Counted from the stretch's first letter, positions 1-10,778 are shown. The stretch: 64,000 bases of DNA from Hydrangea macrophylla (GCA_033977485.1 CM066982.1:29862218-29926217), one strand, 5' to 3'. A program made the numbers and translations. The notes: generated by a model from the letters alone, not told the origin.

Positions 1-862
1 CTCTTAATGTCTTGGGACTCAAACCATGTTTTGAATAATGATAATTTAGATTAAACCCAGAGGCTTAGGGATCCAAATTAGTGAATAAATTCATGTCTCA
101 TCCTTGTTCATAATCATTCATTCATTCATGTACATTGATGCTTATAGTTAGAACTAGTTCTTGGATGAAGTTGGACTTAGTTGAATTTAATTGAACATAA
201 CCTATGATTAATTGCCTTTTGATATTATATCTTGTCTAAGGCATGTGTACTAACCTTTGTTTTGTAGCGCTTTGAGGTACAATTTCTCAACCCTTCTCTA
301 GTTTAATCTATTTTATTGATTTTAATTGATTTTTCGACCCCATGTGCGACACCTTAGCTTAGGTTTTGCCTTATGTGTATATATGTGTTAGAGACCTTTC
401 TTAGGTTTATTTTTGCATGCATTGCACGTTTGATATTCGCGGCCGGATCCCGGGTATGTTTTCTAGTTCTCTATTGCATATCATGATGTTTGCTAGTTGA
501 ATTATGTGACTTATGAATGATATTTTACCGTTAGCAATTTTGCACCCTTTCAACATGCTTGTGTTATGTATACCTATATATGTATTAATTGAGGGCATGC
601 TTAGATTAATAACTTGATTAAAAAGGATGTTGAGTAGAGGCCTATCGTGAGATAGGATGAAAGGGGGTGTTTTAGTCCGCCGGGCTCCTTCCCCTTTCAT
701 TCCATAATCCCCGGACCCAGTTTATCTTTGGTTTCGCAAAAGATCAGTTTGCTTTTAAAATGGTTTCTTAATTTTTTCCTTTTAAAAATTAAGTGGCGAC
801 TCTTTGAAAATTGAAAAAATTTGCTTTAAAAGTGGGTAAAATTTGAAAACCTGCGATATCCA
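1..862 (+). repeat. 5' LTR, last 862 bp only
   Basis: Positions 1-862 repeat 19735-20596 with four substitutions and no gaps. The LTR ends in CA at 861-862, six bases before the primer binding site. About 2.5 kb of this LTR, including its promoter, lies left of the window. Confidence 0.95.
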
Positions 863-867
863 CAATC

Positions 868-885
868 TGGCGACTCTGCTGGGGA
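868..885 (+). promoter_or_regulatory. tRNA primer binding site
   Basis: The sequence TGGCGACTCTGCTGGGGA starts five bases after the LTR end and begins with the TGG expected opposite a tRNA CCA tail. The complementarity seems to run on as ATCGAACCC, which matches a tRNA T-arm. Ogre/Tat elements usually prime from tRNA-Arg. That tRNA identity is inferred from the family, not tested here. Confidence 0.8.
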
Positions 886-2277
886 TCGAACCCAGAATCT
901 CTGGTTTCGCAGACCAGAATTCTGATTTTGGGTTCACTCGAGGATTAGACTTGAAAGCATCCTTTTAATCAAATTAATTAATTTTTGTGTGCCTGTTGCA
1001 TTGCACTTGCATGTCTCGCCAGTCGATTGCACGAAACTATGACCTTGGAGGCTCGGGGCAACCCGGTCGGTCAAGTCATCATGGGACCGTGTGATCACCC
1101 TTGATCTCGTACCATGTTTTGGTATATGAAGCATCCTATCGGGTGTGTGTCAAGGGTCCCTTATTTGACCAAAACCCGGCCTTTTGCATAGTAGTTTCCA
1201 AAGAACCTTTCAAAATTAGGAATTCAATTCTTGATTAGGATTTATGTGCTAGGGAGTTTTGTATGCCCGAAGGGGATTACTTGAGATGATGACGTTGCTT
1301 ATTTGATAAAAGATATGTAACCTCTTAATCACTTTTGGGCAATTCCTTTTCATGTCCTATGACATTTAAGAATAAGCCAAAACTTGATTATAAGATTACA
1401 TCTCTTATATCGTGTTTAGCTAAGCATCATTGACCTTGTATGTATCCAAATTCATGAAAAGTGCGGTGATAATCCGATCATGTGATCCTCCTACCCAAAG
1501 AATTTTAAATGCGTTTTTGGAAGCAAATAGATTTTTGTATCTTTATTCCAAGACATTCAATCACTCTTTCAAAATTTTTGGAGTTCACTTTTGAATTAAA
1601 ATTTCAAATCAACCATATTTGAAGAAAGAACCTAAAATTCTTGGAACCCAAAATTCTTGAAAGAGTTTGAAAAGTTTTACCAACTAAAGGAATGCTTTTT
1701 CAAAGCAAAATTTGGACCTAATCACCTTTTTGTTAAGGAATATAATCCAAGAAATCTCTGCAATTAAAGAAATCATTTTCAAATAAATTTCAAAAGCAAA
1801 GTTTCAACCCAACCATCTTTTGTTTAGAAATGTTGTTGTTTTCAAAGGAAAGCTTCTTAAGGAATTTTGAAAAGATCCCATCATCTAGGGGAAATACTTG
1901 TTAAATGGATTTCAAAAATTCTAAATTTGAAAACCTTGAAGGGGTAAAAAGGATCACAATGAAGGGAGAAATTAGCACACTCAGCATGGATGAGGATCTT
2001 ATGTGCTTACGTGTTTATGTGTTAGGATTAGAATTTTCTTTTATTTAGCATATAGAATAGGCACACACACACACATGCATTTGCATCCGTATGGCATATG
2101 AATCATTCATGAAAGCATATGAATCAATAATAAAAGAAAAAGGTAAACAAATAATGTTGAAAAGGGAGAAAAAGTTGTTAAAGTGACTAAAACAAATATG
2201 ACTGTAGGTAAAAGATAGAATCAACTGCGAGCATAGCCTGGTACAGAGATTCTACTGCAAGACTAGTGAGAAAAAAG
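886..2277 (+). other. Untranslated leader of the Tat-type element
   Basis: About 1.4 kb between the primer site and the gag ATG has no convincing reading frame. It is A/T rich, with a short CA microsatellite near 2062-2076. Packaging or splicing signals are expected in such leaders but none can be recognised by eye. Confidence 0.6.
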
Positions 2278-5200
2278 ATGGCGCAAGAGGCTAATGCAAG
2301 GGAGATGACAGAGTTAAGAACAATGGTGGAGCAGCAAGCGGGTCAAATGACTAGAATGATGACCATGATAGAGGCGCTAGCACGACAGCAGCCAGGCATT
2401 GATCCTCCTCACAGGGATGAAGATTGGTTTGATGAAACAGAAGGGGTTGAAGCGCCGAGAATAGAAAGGGAGAAACTAGAAAAAGAAAGGGCTGAGAAAG
2501 ACAAGTTGATGACTGAGAAAATGGAGAAGTTGGAAAGGGTGGTCCGAAAGGCCCATGGGGTTGATACCTATTTGTTGGAGTTAGAAGGGTTGTATGAGGG
2601 GGTTTGTGAGGTATTGCCCGCAGGATTTAAAATGCCTGTATTCGACAAATTTGATGGAACCGGGAACCCCCGTAGCCACATTAGAATGTGTATAGGGGCA
2701 TTTCAACCTAGCGGTCTAAGCACGGTCATGATGGCAGTCTTGTTTCAACAGACGTTAACTGGGGCTGCTTTGTCTTGGTATCTCACTCTGGAACCAGGGA
2801 AGACCAGAAATTGGGAAGAAGTGGTAAAAGCGTTTGTGGCCCAATACGAATGCAACCAGGATCTGGATGTTACTATCAGGGATTTGGAGACTACCCGACA
2901 GGGGAACAAAGAATCTTTTGCTGAATTTCTAAGCCGATGGAGAGGAAAGGCTGCTAAGATGATACAAAGGCCGACTGAGAAAGAGCAAATCCGAATGCTG
3001 ATGAAGAACCTCCAACCCGTCTATCAGGAGAAAATGAGGTTCCAATCCCTCAATACCTTCACCGAGGTGTTCGATGTAGGAACCAGAATTGAAGACGCGA
3101 TACAGGAAGGGGTCATTAAAAAGGAGGAGCCAGTGAACAGGTACAGACGACCGAACTATGGAACAGGAGGAAGACATTCGGGAGGTCATTCAGGGTCTAC
3201 AGACGTGAACGCGCTGAGTGAACCTGAGAAAAAGTTTGATGTAACCAGAAATTACCCGAAGAGGGGAGAGGATAAGCCTTTAAGGAGGTTTTCAGAGTTA
3301 GGAGTATCTTTGTCCACGGCTCTCGATAGGCTGGTAGCAAAAGGACATCTTCGCCTACTGGAGCCACGACCCAGACCAAATCCACCACCTCCAAATTTCA
3401 AGTCTAATTTATATTGCAAGTTCCATCAGGAGCAGGGGCACTCAACTGACCGGTGTTTAAGACTAAAGCATGAGATTCAAGATTTGATTGACAAGAAAAT
3501 AATATCTGAACCACCCACCAACCCGCCAAATGTTACCAGAAATCCACTACCAGAACATCATGCCGTGCCACCACCCAGAATTTACTACTTGGGAGATGAG
3601 GAGAGCTCTTTTGACCCATCAGCATTGATCACCAAGTTGGGAAGTCCGAGAAAAGCTTATCAGATGTTGGAGGATCCGCAAATTTGCACTCTAAAAGGAT
3701 TGGTAGATGAAGGCAAAGGGAAAGAAATAGAAGGGACTGTTGACGCAGATTGGTGGGCACCGGAAGCTGACAATTCACTGTGGTACAAAGGGGATGGTAT
3801 TCAGGATCCTGTTAAAGTTAAGGAGGACCTTTGGTATGAAAGTGAGGAGGAAGGTTTGAAAATTGTTGAAGCACAAGATAGACCTTGGGTTAAAGAAGGT
3901 ATTAGTCACCTCACACGATCCGGGAGGCATTTTAAACCACACGAACTTGAGGAGGATCACCCTGAACAAGAAATGAATAAAGGAAAAGGGAAACTGAATG
4001 AGGAAGAAGAGGAGGACAGAGTCTTGAGACAGATAAAGAAGACACAGGCAAATATCACTATTTGGGGGTTGCTAATCGCTTCCAAACATCATAGGCAAGC
4101 AGTCCTTGACGCTCTCAATAAGTCGGATGTTTCCATCGATGTTACTCCGGAAGATCTCGTTGGCATGATCAGCAGAAGCCCAACCCTGGCTATATCATTC
4201 TCTGAAGCTGACTTACCTCCTGGGGGACCTGTTTTTAATAAGCCGTTGCACATCACCGTTGAGTGCTTAGGAAATTCTCTACCGGCTTGCCTCGTCGACA
4301 ACGGGTCTGCATTAAATGTATGTCCTTTTCGAACAGCTAAAAGGATGGGGCTCGATGAATCTACATTTATACCATCGGAACAAAAGGTGAGGGCTTATGA
4401 TAATACTCTACGGGCAGTGATGGGGATCATCTTTCTGAATCTCTCTGTCAGGACTGGTGAAAGAGAAATGGAATTCCAAATCATTGACATTCCTGCATCA
4501 TTTAACCTGCTTTTGGGAAGGCCGTGGCTTGATAGTTTGGGTGCCATTCCATCAACCATCCATCAGAAAGTTAAGTACGTTTGGAAAAACAAGGTATATG
4601 ATCTTCTAGGGGATAGCTGGATAAATGTGTCTGGGGCCTCATCAAGTGCTCCGATTTTAGAAGTACAGATACAAGAAGGTGAAGCAAGTTTGGGTGGGTT
4701 TGAATTCATTAACGTCATAGAAGAGGGGAAGCCAAAGGAATTTTTACCACTATATTTTGATCAATACGCCAGTCCATTGGTGGCCGGGATCATGAGAAAA
4801 ATGGGGTTCTTCCCAGGGATGGGTTTAGGTAAGAAACACCAAGGACTGTCAGAATTCCCAAGTATTATCACGCAAACCCACACCCATGGGCTAGGATACT
4901 CGCCAACCAAGGAAGAGTTGAAGAAGAAGAAGAAAGCAACGGATGCACCGATGGAACCATACATGAAAACTCTCAATGGGTACTTCATCAAGCAGGGAGA
5001 AGATTTTCCGTTTTGTGGTTTTCCAGAGCCGTGGATGGATGAAGCAGAGAAGCGTATGAAGCCAGGATTCGAGATTTTCTTTGCGCATGACTTTTCTGAG
5101 TATGAGGACCCTTATCTTCAGCAGCCTGAAAAAACTGCCGTTACTCAGGACTGGGTCTGTACTATGGATGGCTCGGCAATGAAGAACCTGCTAGAAGAAG

Positions 5201-5379
5201 GATACAAGAAGATCGAAAAAGGGAGCTCTGCAGAGATCAAAGATGAGGGTGAGAATGGTCGGGATAAAGAAGACAGTAACGAGAATAAAGAAGGGGAGAA
5301 ACCAAAGTACAAAGGGAAGCCGGAAGAAGTGGAAATAGAAGAGATATTCAGGAAGAAGAAAGGGAAGATCATTTCATAG
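2278..5379 (+). CDS. gag: Gag-protease polyprotein of the Tat-type element
   Basis: An open frame of about 1030 codons encodes the capsid and protease. The frame is open from a GTG at 2266, but the first ATG is at 2278 and is preferred. A retrotransposon gag domain lies near residues 120-240 (start FDKFDGTGNPRSHI). A zinc-knuckle-like YCKFHQEQGHSTDRC is near residue 380. The aspartic protease active site is LVDNGSALN near residue 675, followed by LLGRPWL. A G-patch-like glycine motif (MGFFPGMGLGKKHQG, near 845) follows the protease, as in many Tat-lineage gag-pro proteins. The C-terminus is a charged lysine/glutamate tail. The frame is uninterrupted. It stops at 5377-5379, five bases before the next ATG, in a different frame, so pol must be made by re-initiation, frameshift or splicing. 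Confidence 0.9.
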   Translation: MAQEANAREMTELRTMVEQQAGQMTRMMTMIEALARQQPGIDPPHRDEDWFDETEGVEAPRIEREKLEKERAEKDKLMTEKMEKLERVVRKAHGVDTYLLELEGLYEGVCEVLPAGFKMPVFDKFDGTGNPRSHIRMCIGAFQPSGLSTVMMAVLFQQTLTGAALSWYLTLEPGKTRNWEEVVKAFVAQYECNQDLDVTIRDLETTRQGNKESFAEFLSRWRGKAAKMIQRPTEKEQIRMLMKNLQPVYQEKMRFQSLNTFTEVFDVGTRIEDAIQEGVIKKEEPVNRYRRPNYGTGGRHSGGHSGSTDVNALSEPEKKFDVTRNYPKRGEDKPLRRFSELGVSLSTALDRLVAKGHLRLLEPRPRPNPPPPNFKSNLYCKFHQEQGHSTDRCLRLKHEIQDLIDKKIISEPPTNPPNVTRNPLPEHHAVPPPRIYYLGDEESSFDPSALITKLGSPRKAYQMLEDPQICTLKGLVDEGKGKEIEGTVDADWWAPEADNSLWYKGDGIQDPVKVKEDLWYESEEEGLKIVEAQDRPWVKEGISHLTRSGRHFKPHELEEDHPEQEMNKGKGKLNEEEEEDRVLRQIKKTQANITIWGLLIASKHHRQAVLDALNKSDVSIDVTPEDLVGMISRSPTLAISFSEADLPPGGPVFNKPLHITVECLGNSLPACLVDNGSALNVCPFRTAKRMGLDESTFIPSEQKVRAYDNTLRAVMGIIFLNLSVRTGEREMEFQIIDIPASFNLLLGRPWLDSLGAIPSTIHQKVKYVWKNKVYDLLGDSWINVSGASSSAPILEVQIQEGEASLGGFEFINVIEEGKPKEFLPLYFDQYASPLVAGIMRKMGFFPGMGLGKKHQGLSEFPSIITQTHTHGLGYSPTKEELKKKKKATDAPMEPYMKTLNGYFIKQGEDFPFCGFPEPWMDEAEKRMKPGFEIFFAHDFSEYEDPYLQQPEKTAVTQDWVCTMDGSAMKNLLEEGYKKIEKGSSAEIKDEGENGRDKEDSNENKEGEKPKYKGKPEEVEIEEIFRKKKGKIIS

Positions 5380-5384
5380 CTGAT

Positions 5385-7799
5385 ATGGGAGGGGAAAGCA
5401 AGAAAGAGTGGATCTTTGAGTCTAGCGATAGGTACCCTCCTCCCCCGGAGTCTGTATTGGCCCAAATGAGGCGTCTTTCCATTTCTATGTCTGTTGTAAT
5501 TGCTCCCAAGAAAGTTAATGAGAATGTGACTAATTCTGCTTACTTGACTGCGCATAATAATAACTGTGATGCATGTGATGAAAATGATGAAATACCTCAT
5601 GAATTGCAAAAGTTAATTGAAAAAGAAAATGAACCTGCATGCAAAATCATGGAAAGCACTCTAACCGTTAATTTGGGAAATGAAGGTAATCCACAAAATG
5701 TTTCTATCGGCTCCACACTTAATAATGAGGAAAGCGAAGAATTAATCAATCTATTAAAAGAATTCAAGGATGTCTTTGCATGGTCCTATGATGATATGCC
5801 AGGAATTGATCCAGAAATTGTCCAACACCATATTCCCCTTTTCCCAAATTCGAAACCCGTAAAACAAAAATTAAGGCGAATGAGGCCTGAATGGGCGCTT
5901 AAAGTGAAAGAGGAGGTTGAAAAGCAATTGAGAGCTGGATTCTTGATTGTCACCGAGTATCCTGATTGGGTTGCCAATATTGTACCGGTTCCTAAAAAGG
6001 ATGGTCGTGTTAGGGTTTGTGTAGATTTTCGAGATTTGAACAAAGCTAGCCCTAAAGACGATTTCCCTTTACCCCACATCGACGTACTAGTAGACAATAC
6101 CGCAGGACATGAACTTCTGTCTTTCATGGATGGGTTTTCAGGGTACAACCAGATCTTAATGGCATCAGAGGATAGAGAGAAAACAACTTTTATCACACCT
6201 TGGGGGACTTACTGTTATAGAGTTATGCCGTTCGGGCTTAAGAATGCAGGTGCAACTTACCAGAGAGCTGCCACCACATTATTACACGACATGATTCATA
6301 AAGAAGTAGAAGTATATGTGGATGACATGATAGTAAAATCCAAAGAAAGGGGAGGGCATCTAGAGGCATTAAGAAAGTTTTTCGGAAGGCTGAGAAAGTT
6401 CGGGATGAGGCTAAATCCGCAAAAGTGCACCTTTGGGGTCACTACTGGGAAACTACTAGGGTTTCTGATCACCCAGAGAGGAATTGAGGTAGATCCCACC
6501 AAAATCCAAGCTATAGCCGAAATGCTGCCACCAAAGAATGAGAAGGAGTTGAGAGGATTCTTAGGAAGAATACAGTTCATTAGTCGCTTCATATCCAAAC
6601 TCACCATGACCTGCGACCCGTTGTTCAAATTATTGAGAAAGGGGGAAAAGTTCGAATGGGATAACCAGTGCCAAAAAGCCTTTGAAAAGATCAAAACCTA
6701 CCTTCAAAACCCGCCTGTCCTATCACCTCCTAAGCCCGGGAAACCTCTATTGCTATACCTATCTGTAGCCGAGAACTCAATGGGGTGTATGCTGGCCCAA
6801 GAAGAGGAAGAGGGGCATGTGGAAAAAGCCATATACTACCTAAGTAAGAGGATGACTGGGTATGAGTTGAACTATTCACCGTTGGAGAAAGCTTGTTGGG
6901 CCTTAGTTTGGTGTACCCGTCGCCTTAGGCATTACATGCTAGCCTTTCCTATCACCCTGATATCCCGAATGGACCCACTCAAATACCTCTTTGAAAAACC
7001 CGCCCTGACCAGTAGGATATCCCGTTGGACCATGATGCTGGCTGAATTCGATATCAGATATGTCACTTCCAAATCTGTCAAGGGGAGAGCTGTTGCCGAA
7101 TATTTAGCTGACCTCGCCATAGAATCCGAAGAGAAGGGAGAATTTAAGTTTTCGGATGAAGAAGTAATGGAAGTAAAAGAGGACCTTTGGAAAATGTACT
7201 TTGATGGAGCAGCTAATCAAATAGGATACGGGGTAGGGATTATCCTCATATCACCTAGCGGGGCCCCCACTCCATTGGCCATTAAGCTCAAGTATAATTC
7301 GACTAATAACACGGCAGAGTATGAAGCTTGTATAATTGGGATGGAAGCAGCCTTGACTTTGGGGGTAGAAAAGATCGATGTTTTCGGAGACTCTAATCTA
7401 ATAATATCACAAGTGAGGGGTGACTGGAGAATAAAGCATGAGAAGTTGAGACCTTACCATGAATACCTAGAGAGCCTGAAGGTGCAAATCAAAAGAATTT
7501 CGTTCTATTACCTTCCCCGTGAGGAAAACCAATTGGCAGATTCCCTAGCAACCTTAGCCTCAATGATCCAAATTCCTGTAGGAGTCTCCATGATTCCCTT
7601 GTCTATAGAAGAGAGAACCCGGCCTTCGTATGAAATAATCGCCGCCATTGGAGAAGAGGGAGAAGTTGAGATACCATGGTATATAGATGTTTGGAATTTT
7701 GTTGAGAAAGGAGAGTATCCCGGAGGAGCTTCGGAGAAGGATAAGAGAGCGATTCGTAGATTGTCAGCTCAATTTATAATCTATGCGGGAAAGTTGTAG
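5385..7799 (+). CDS. pol: Reverse transcriptase with two RNase H domains (5' part of pol)
   Basis: This 804-residue frame carries the reverse transcriptase, with FPLPHIDVLVDN, the WGTYCYRVMPFGLKNA block and the catalytic YVDDM near residue 311. The usual Ty3 RNase H/connection follows near residues 450-525. A second RNase H domain lies near residues 600-725 (MYFDGAANQIGYGVGI, then TNNTAEYEA, then DSNLIISQV). A second, archaeal-like RNase H is the hallmark of the Tat lineage. The frame ends in TAG at 7797-7799. The same frame is then open through integrase to 8921, so this stop is probably a nonsense mutation in one long pol frame and not a natural gene end. Confidence 0.92.
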   Translation: MGGESKKEWIFESSDRYPPPPESVLAQMRRLSISMSVVIAPKKVNENVTNSAYLTAHNNNCDACDENDEIPHELQKLIEKENEPACKIMESTLTVNLGNEGNPQNVSIGSTLNNEESEELINLLKEFKDVFAWSYDDMPGIDPEIVQHHIPLFPNSKPVKQKLRRMRPEWALKVKEEVEKQLRAGFLIVTEYPDWVANIVPVPKKDGRVRVCVDFRDLNKASPKDDFPLPHIDVLVDNTAGHELLSFMDGFSGYNQILMASEDREKTTFITPWGTYCYRVMPFGLKNAGATYQRAATTLLHDMIHKEVEVYVDDMIVKSKERGGHLEALRKFFGRLRKFGMRLNPQKCTFGVTTGKLLGFLITQRGIEVDPTKIQAIAEMLPPKNEKELRGFLGRIQFISRFISKLTMTCDPLFKLLRKGEKFEWDNQCQKAFEKIKTYLQNPPVLSPPKPGKPLLLYLSVAENSMGCMLAQEEEEGHVEKAIYYLSKRMTGYELNYSPLEKACWALVWCTRRLRHYMLAFPITLISRMDPLKYLFEKPALTSRISRWTMMLAEFDIRYVTSKSVKGRAVAEYLADLAIESEEKGEFKFSDEEVMEVKEDLWKMYFDGAANQIGYGVGIILISPSGAPTPLAIKLKYNSTNNTAEYEACIIGMEAALTLGVEKIDVFGDSNLIISQVRGDWRIKHEKLRPYHEYLESLKVQIKRISFYYLPREENQLADSLATLASMIQIPVGVSMIPLSIEERTRPSYEIIAAIGEEGEVEIPWYIDVWNFVEKGEYPGGASEKDKRAIRRLSAQFIIYAGKL

Positions 7800-7856
7800 A
7801 AGAAGTCCTACACCGGTTATAATTTAGAATGTCTATATGGAAGGGAAGCAAGGAAA

Positions 7857-8921
7857 ATGATGGAAAAAGTACATGAAGGAGTCTGTGGGCCCCACATGAG
7901 CGGACATATGTTGGCCAAAAAGATAATTCGGCAAGGATACTATTGGACAACTTTAGATAAAGATTGCTGTGAGTATGTTAAGAGATGCCATAAATGTCAG
8001 GTTCATGCAAATTTAATGCATACCCCACCTTCCCAGCTCTATAGCATGACCACCCCTTGGCCATTTTCTGTATGGGGTATTGATATCATTGGAGAAGTAA
8101 TTCCGAAAGCTTCAAACGGGCACCGGTACATAATTGTGGCAATAGACTATTTTACCAAATGGGTGGAAGCGGCATCATACGCAACTTTGAAAGCAAAAGA
8201 TGTGGTGAATTTTATCCAGAAGAATGTAATCTGCAGATACGGGGTGCCAAATGAGCTTATTTCTGACCACGGGAGTCATTTTCAGGGAGAGGTTATTCCA
8301 TTTCTAGAGAAGTATAGGATCACCCACCACCAATCCTCACCATACACACCACAAACAAATGGAGCAGTAGAGGCCGCAAACAAGAATGTGAAAGCCATCC
8401 TGGGGAAAATGACGGATACGTATAGAGATTGGCATGAAAAATTACCTTTCGCTTTATGGGGATATCGAACTTCTGTGAGAACCTCAACTGGGGCTACACC
8501 GTACTCATTAGTCTACAGGATGGAGGCTGTTTTACCAGTGGAAGTTGAAATACCATCTCTAAGAGTTTTGGCAGAATGTGAGGTAACTGAACTGGAATGG
8601 TTGCGAGGGAGATATGAGGAATTGATATTATTCGATGAAAGGAGGTTGGCTACTGTGAACCATACTCGGGGATATCAGAAAAGGATAGCTCGTGCTATCA
8701 ACAAAAAGGTTCGCCCAAGGAAGCTTGCTGAGGGCGACCTGGTCCTCAAAGAACTTAAAGCGCCCATTTATGACCCACGAGGAAAATTCAAACCCAACTG
8801 GGTCGGACCATATATCATCAAGACACTCCTCTCCGGGGGAGCTGCCTATCTCATGGACCTAGATGGAGTTGAGTTTAAACAACCAATCAACCTCGATCGC
8901 CTCAAAAAATACTTTGCTTGA
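7857..8921 (+). CDS. pol: Integrase (3' part of pol)
   Basis: This 354-residue integrase is in the same frame as the RT-RNase H segment and lies 57 bases past its stop. The N-terminal HHCC-type zinc finger is visible (HEGVCGPHMSGH, then CHKCQVH). The catalytic core has the three acidic residues in WGIDIIGEV, ISDHGSHF and NGAVEAANK. The basic C-terminal part ends in LDRLKKYFA. No chromodomain is seen, as expected for Tat and not for chromoviruses. ATG 7857 is only the first methionine after the stop; in an intact copy integrase would be part of the pol polyprotein. Confidence 0.92.
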   Translation: MMEKVHEGVCGPHMSGHMLAKKIIRQGYYWTTLDKDCCEYVKRCHKCQVHANLMHTPPSQLYSMTTPWPFSVWGIDIIGEVIPKASNGHRYIIVAIDYFTKWVEAASYATLKAKDVVNFIQKNVICRYGVPNELISDHGSHFQGEVIPFLEKYRITHHQSSPYTPQTNGAVEAANKNVKAILGKMTDTYRDWHEKLPFALWGYRTSVRTSTGATPYSLVYRMEAVLPVEVEIPSLRVLAECEVTELEWLRGRYEELILFDERRLATVNHTRGYQKRIARAINKKVRPRKLAEGDLVLKELKAPIYDPRGKFKPNWVGPYIIKTLLSGGAAYLMDLDGVEFKQPINLDRLKKYFA

Positions 8922-9595
8922 AACCTTGTCTTTCAAAACCTCCAGAATTGATGAACTACGCTTGACCTGATTCCTGGTAGGGGATACGTAGGCAACCTGC
9001 TCGGTTCGGTCACAAAATAAAAGATGTATGTGTGTTCTTTCTAGCCTTGGCTGAACTACTACGGACCTGATACCCGTTCGGGGATAAGTAGGCGGGCTCA
9101 CAAGGCCCTCGGTCCAAAACCCAAACAAATTTAAGAGCCCCAAGTTTTCACCATGACAAACAAGGGGCAAACTTGCGTTTGCCCTAGAACCACATCTAGA
9201 ACCCGAAACCAGGGGCAAACTTCGTTTGATAGAGCCGATGAACCCAGACAAAGTTCAAACCCATTTCTGGATATACTGGCTATCAAAATGAGCATCATGT
9301 GGAAACAAACAAGAATTCATTACATAGAGAGATTAAAACTAAGTAAGACTCATGAAGGAGTAATAAAAGCCGAAGGAAGCATTGAAGGAAAACTGTTCAT
9401 AACCCAAAGAAATTAAAGAAGTGCTAACTTTGATTCTTCATGATCAGAGCATTTTCGGAATAAAAATTAAAATAAAATAAAAAATAAATAAATAAATAAT
9501 TGCATCACAGAAAATAAACCTAGCCAAAGTCAAGCAGAATTTGTCAAAACTTTTAAAATCTTGCTTCTTTCTTTTTTACTTTGTCTATTTAGAAG
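8922..9595 (+). other. Post-integrase spacer with two copies of a conserved non-coding motif
   Basis: No gene is supported here. The pattern GAACTACG, then CTGATTC or similar, then GGATACGTAGGCAAC occurs at 8953-8995. A weaker copy lies at 9053-9093. A third copy precedes the 3' LTR at 17026-17067. An inverted copy lies in an unrelated remnant at 58085-58130. The region 9465-9500 is an A/T-rich low-complexity stretch. Confidence 0.6.
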
Positions 9596-10678
9596 CTACC
9601 TCCTGACCAGGGACTGAACCTCAAGCAAATACTCTGCGGTCGGGACAACTGAAGCCGGAACCCTCCAAAAGGGAGCTGATACCCTATCATGCCAAGCCTC
9701 TGCGAATATCCTCACGGTCAAAGGACGTAGAACAGAGCTCCTCGAGAAATCAGCAGTAATAACATCAGGGACATCCTGGAGCAAGCCGAACTGGCGGGCT
9801 ACCCGGCTGGGAATGTAAAAGGTGGTAACTCGCAGACCAGTCAACCAAATCCCGGGGCGCCCAGGAAGACGTACTGCGACAGAGCAATAAGTCCAGCGAG
9901 GGCATATCCAACAAATGTCCTCATAACTCAAATCTCGAAACCAAGCAAGCCAGCTGGTAACTGTGCGGGAGGGGTAATGGACGTCCATACGATCATAAGG
10001 AAGCTGTCTCCCAGGGGGGAGGTGAGCAAAGAAGCCCAAGCGCTCGAAGAGCCAAATCTGTAAAACGTGGGGTGACCCCGAAAGCAGCATCGATCCCGCG
10101 GTATGTGCATAATCCAGACCTAGAAAAGTCTCCCCCAGAACGAGCATAACAGCACTCCGCATCTCTCGGAGGCCATATACGATCGGAATCAGGATATCAG
10201 TAGAAGACTGGAATAAGAAGTGCGAAAGCATCGCTAGAGAAAGGGCGTTCCGCCGGGTGACCTGATACCTCCTATCGTCAGGATCGCCAATGGGTGCGTA
10301 AATGGAGGAGAGGCGGTCGAAATCAATATGATGGTCATGAACAAGGGAGCCAGCAGCGCCCCAAGAAATGCCAAGAAGGGCCGATAAATCCTGAATATAT
10401 CCTGCCTGGATCTGCGGAACAATCAAATCGGCATACGGATCGGTGTGGAGGATGGCGCTAAACTCCTCAAAGAGGGGACAGACCTCCTCGTGACCAAACC
10501 GAAAGACGTGAAGAGAAGGGTCCCAGCACATGATAGCTGCTCGAAGCAAGTCCTCATCCAGAGCTGTATGACGAAAAGCGAAAAGGTCTGTCAGTCTGTG
10601 GGATTCAAGGTTGAGCCGATCTATGCCAGAAAGGGAATCCATCCATGGGTACAAGATGTCGGAACTGATAGGGGCCAT
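9596..10678 (-). CDS. Antisense accessory protein of the Tat-type element, PMD/DUF7745-like
   Basis: A 360-codon uninterrupted frame runs opposite to gag-pol. The ATG at 10678-10676 has a TATA box about 100 bases upstream on the same strand. The protein contains WDPSLHVFRFGHEE followed by CPLFEEFSAIL. That is the tryptophan/proline and glutamate pattern seen in plant proteins annotated as DUF7745 or plant-mobile-domain-like and often carried by retroelements. No membrane segment or catalytic motif is obvious. The neighbouring antisense gene at 11242-14297 also looks PMD-like, so the element may carry two members of one superfamily. Domain assignment is from memory of family patterns and needs a profile search. 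An intact frame in a young copy suggests recent selection or recent birth. Confidence 0.7.
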   Translation of the reverse strand: MAPISSDILYPWMDSLSGIDRLNLESHRLTDLFAFRHTALDEDLLRAAIMCWDPSLHVFRFGHEEVCPLFEEFSAILHTDPYADLIVPQIQAGYIQDLSALLGISWGAAGSLVHDHHIDFDRLSSIYAPIGDPDDRRYQVTRRNALSLAMLSHFLFQSSTDILIPIVYGLREMRSAVMLVLGETFLGLDYAHTAGSMLLSGSPHVLQIWLFERLGFFAHLPPGRQLPYDRMDVHYPSRTVTSWLAWFRDLSYEDICWICPRWTYCSVAVRLPGRPGIWLTGLRVTTFYIPSRVARQFGLLQDVPDVITADFSRSSVLRPLTVRIFAEAWHDRVSAPFWRVPASVVPTAEYLLEVQSLVRR

Positions 10679-10778
10679 GAAGATAGGAGGGAGATATAAA
10701 AAGGAAAAAGTTTGAATGTAAAGAAGGAAAAATGGCTCTAGAAATCATGAATGAACCTAGGAATGGGTAAATGGCAGC

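Noticed and set aside
868..900. A tRNA gene, because of the T-arm-like GGGATCGAACCC
   Set aside because: Only the 3' half of a tRNA is matched and it is the antisense primer site next to an LTR.
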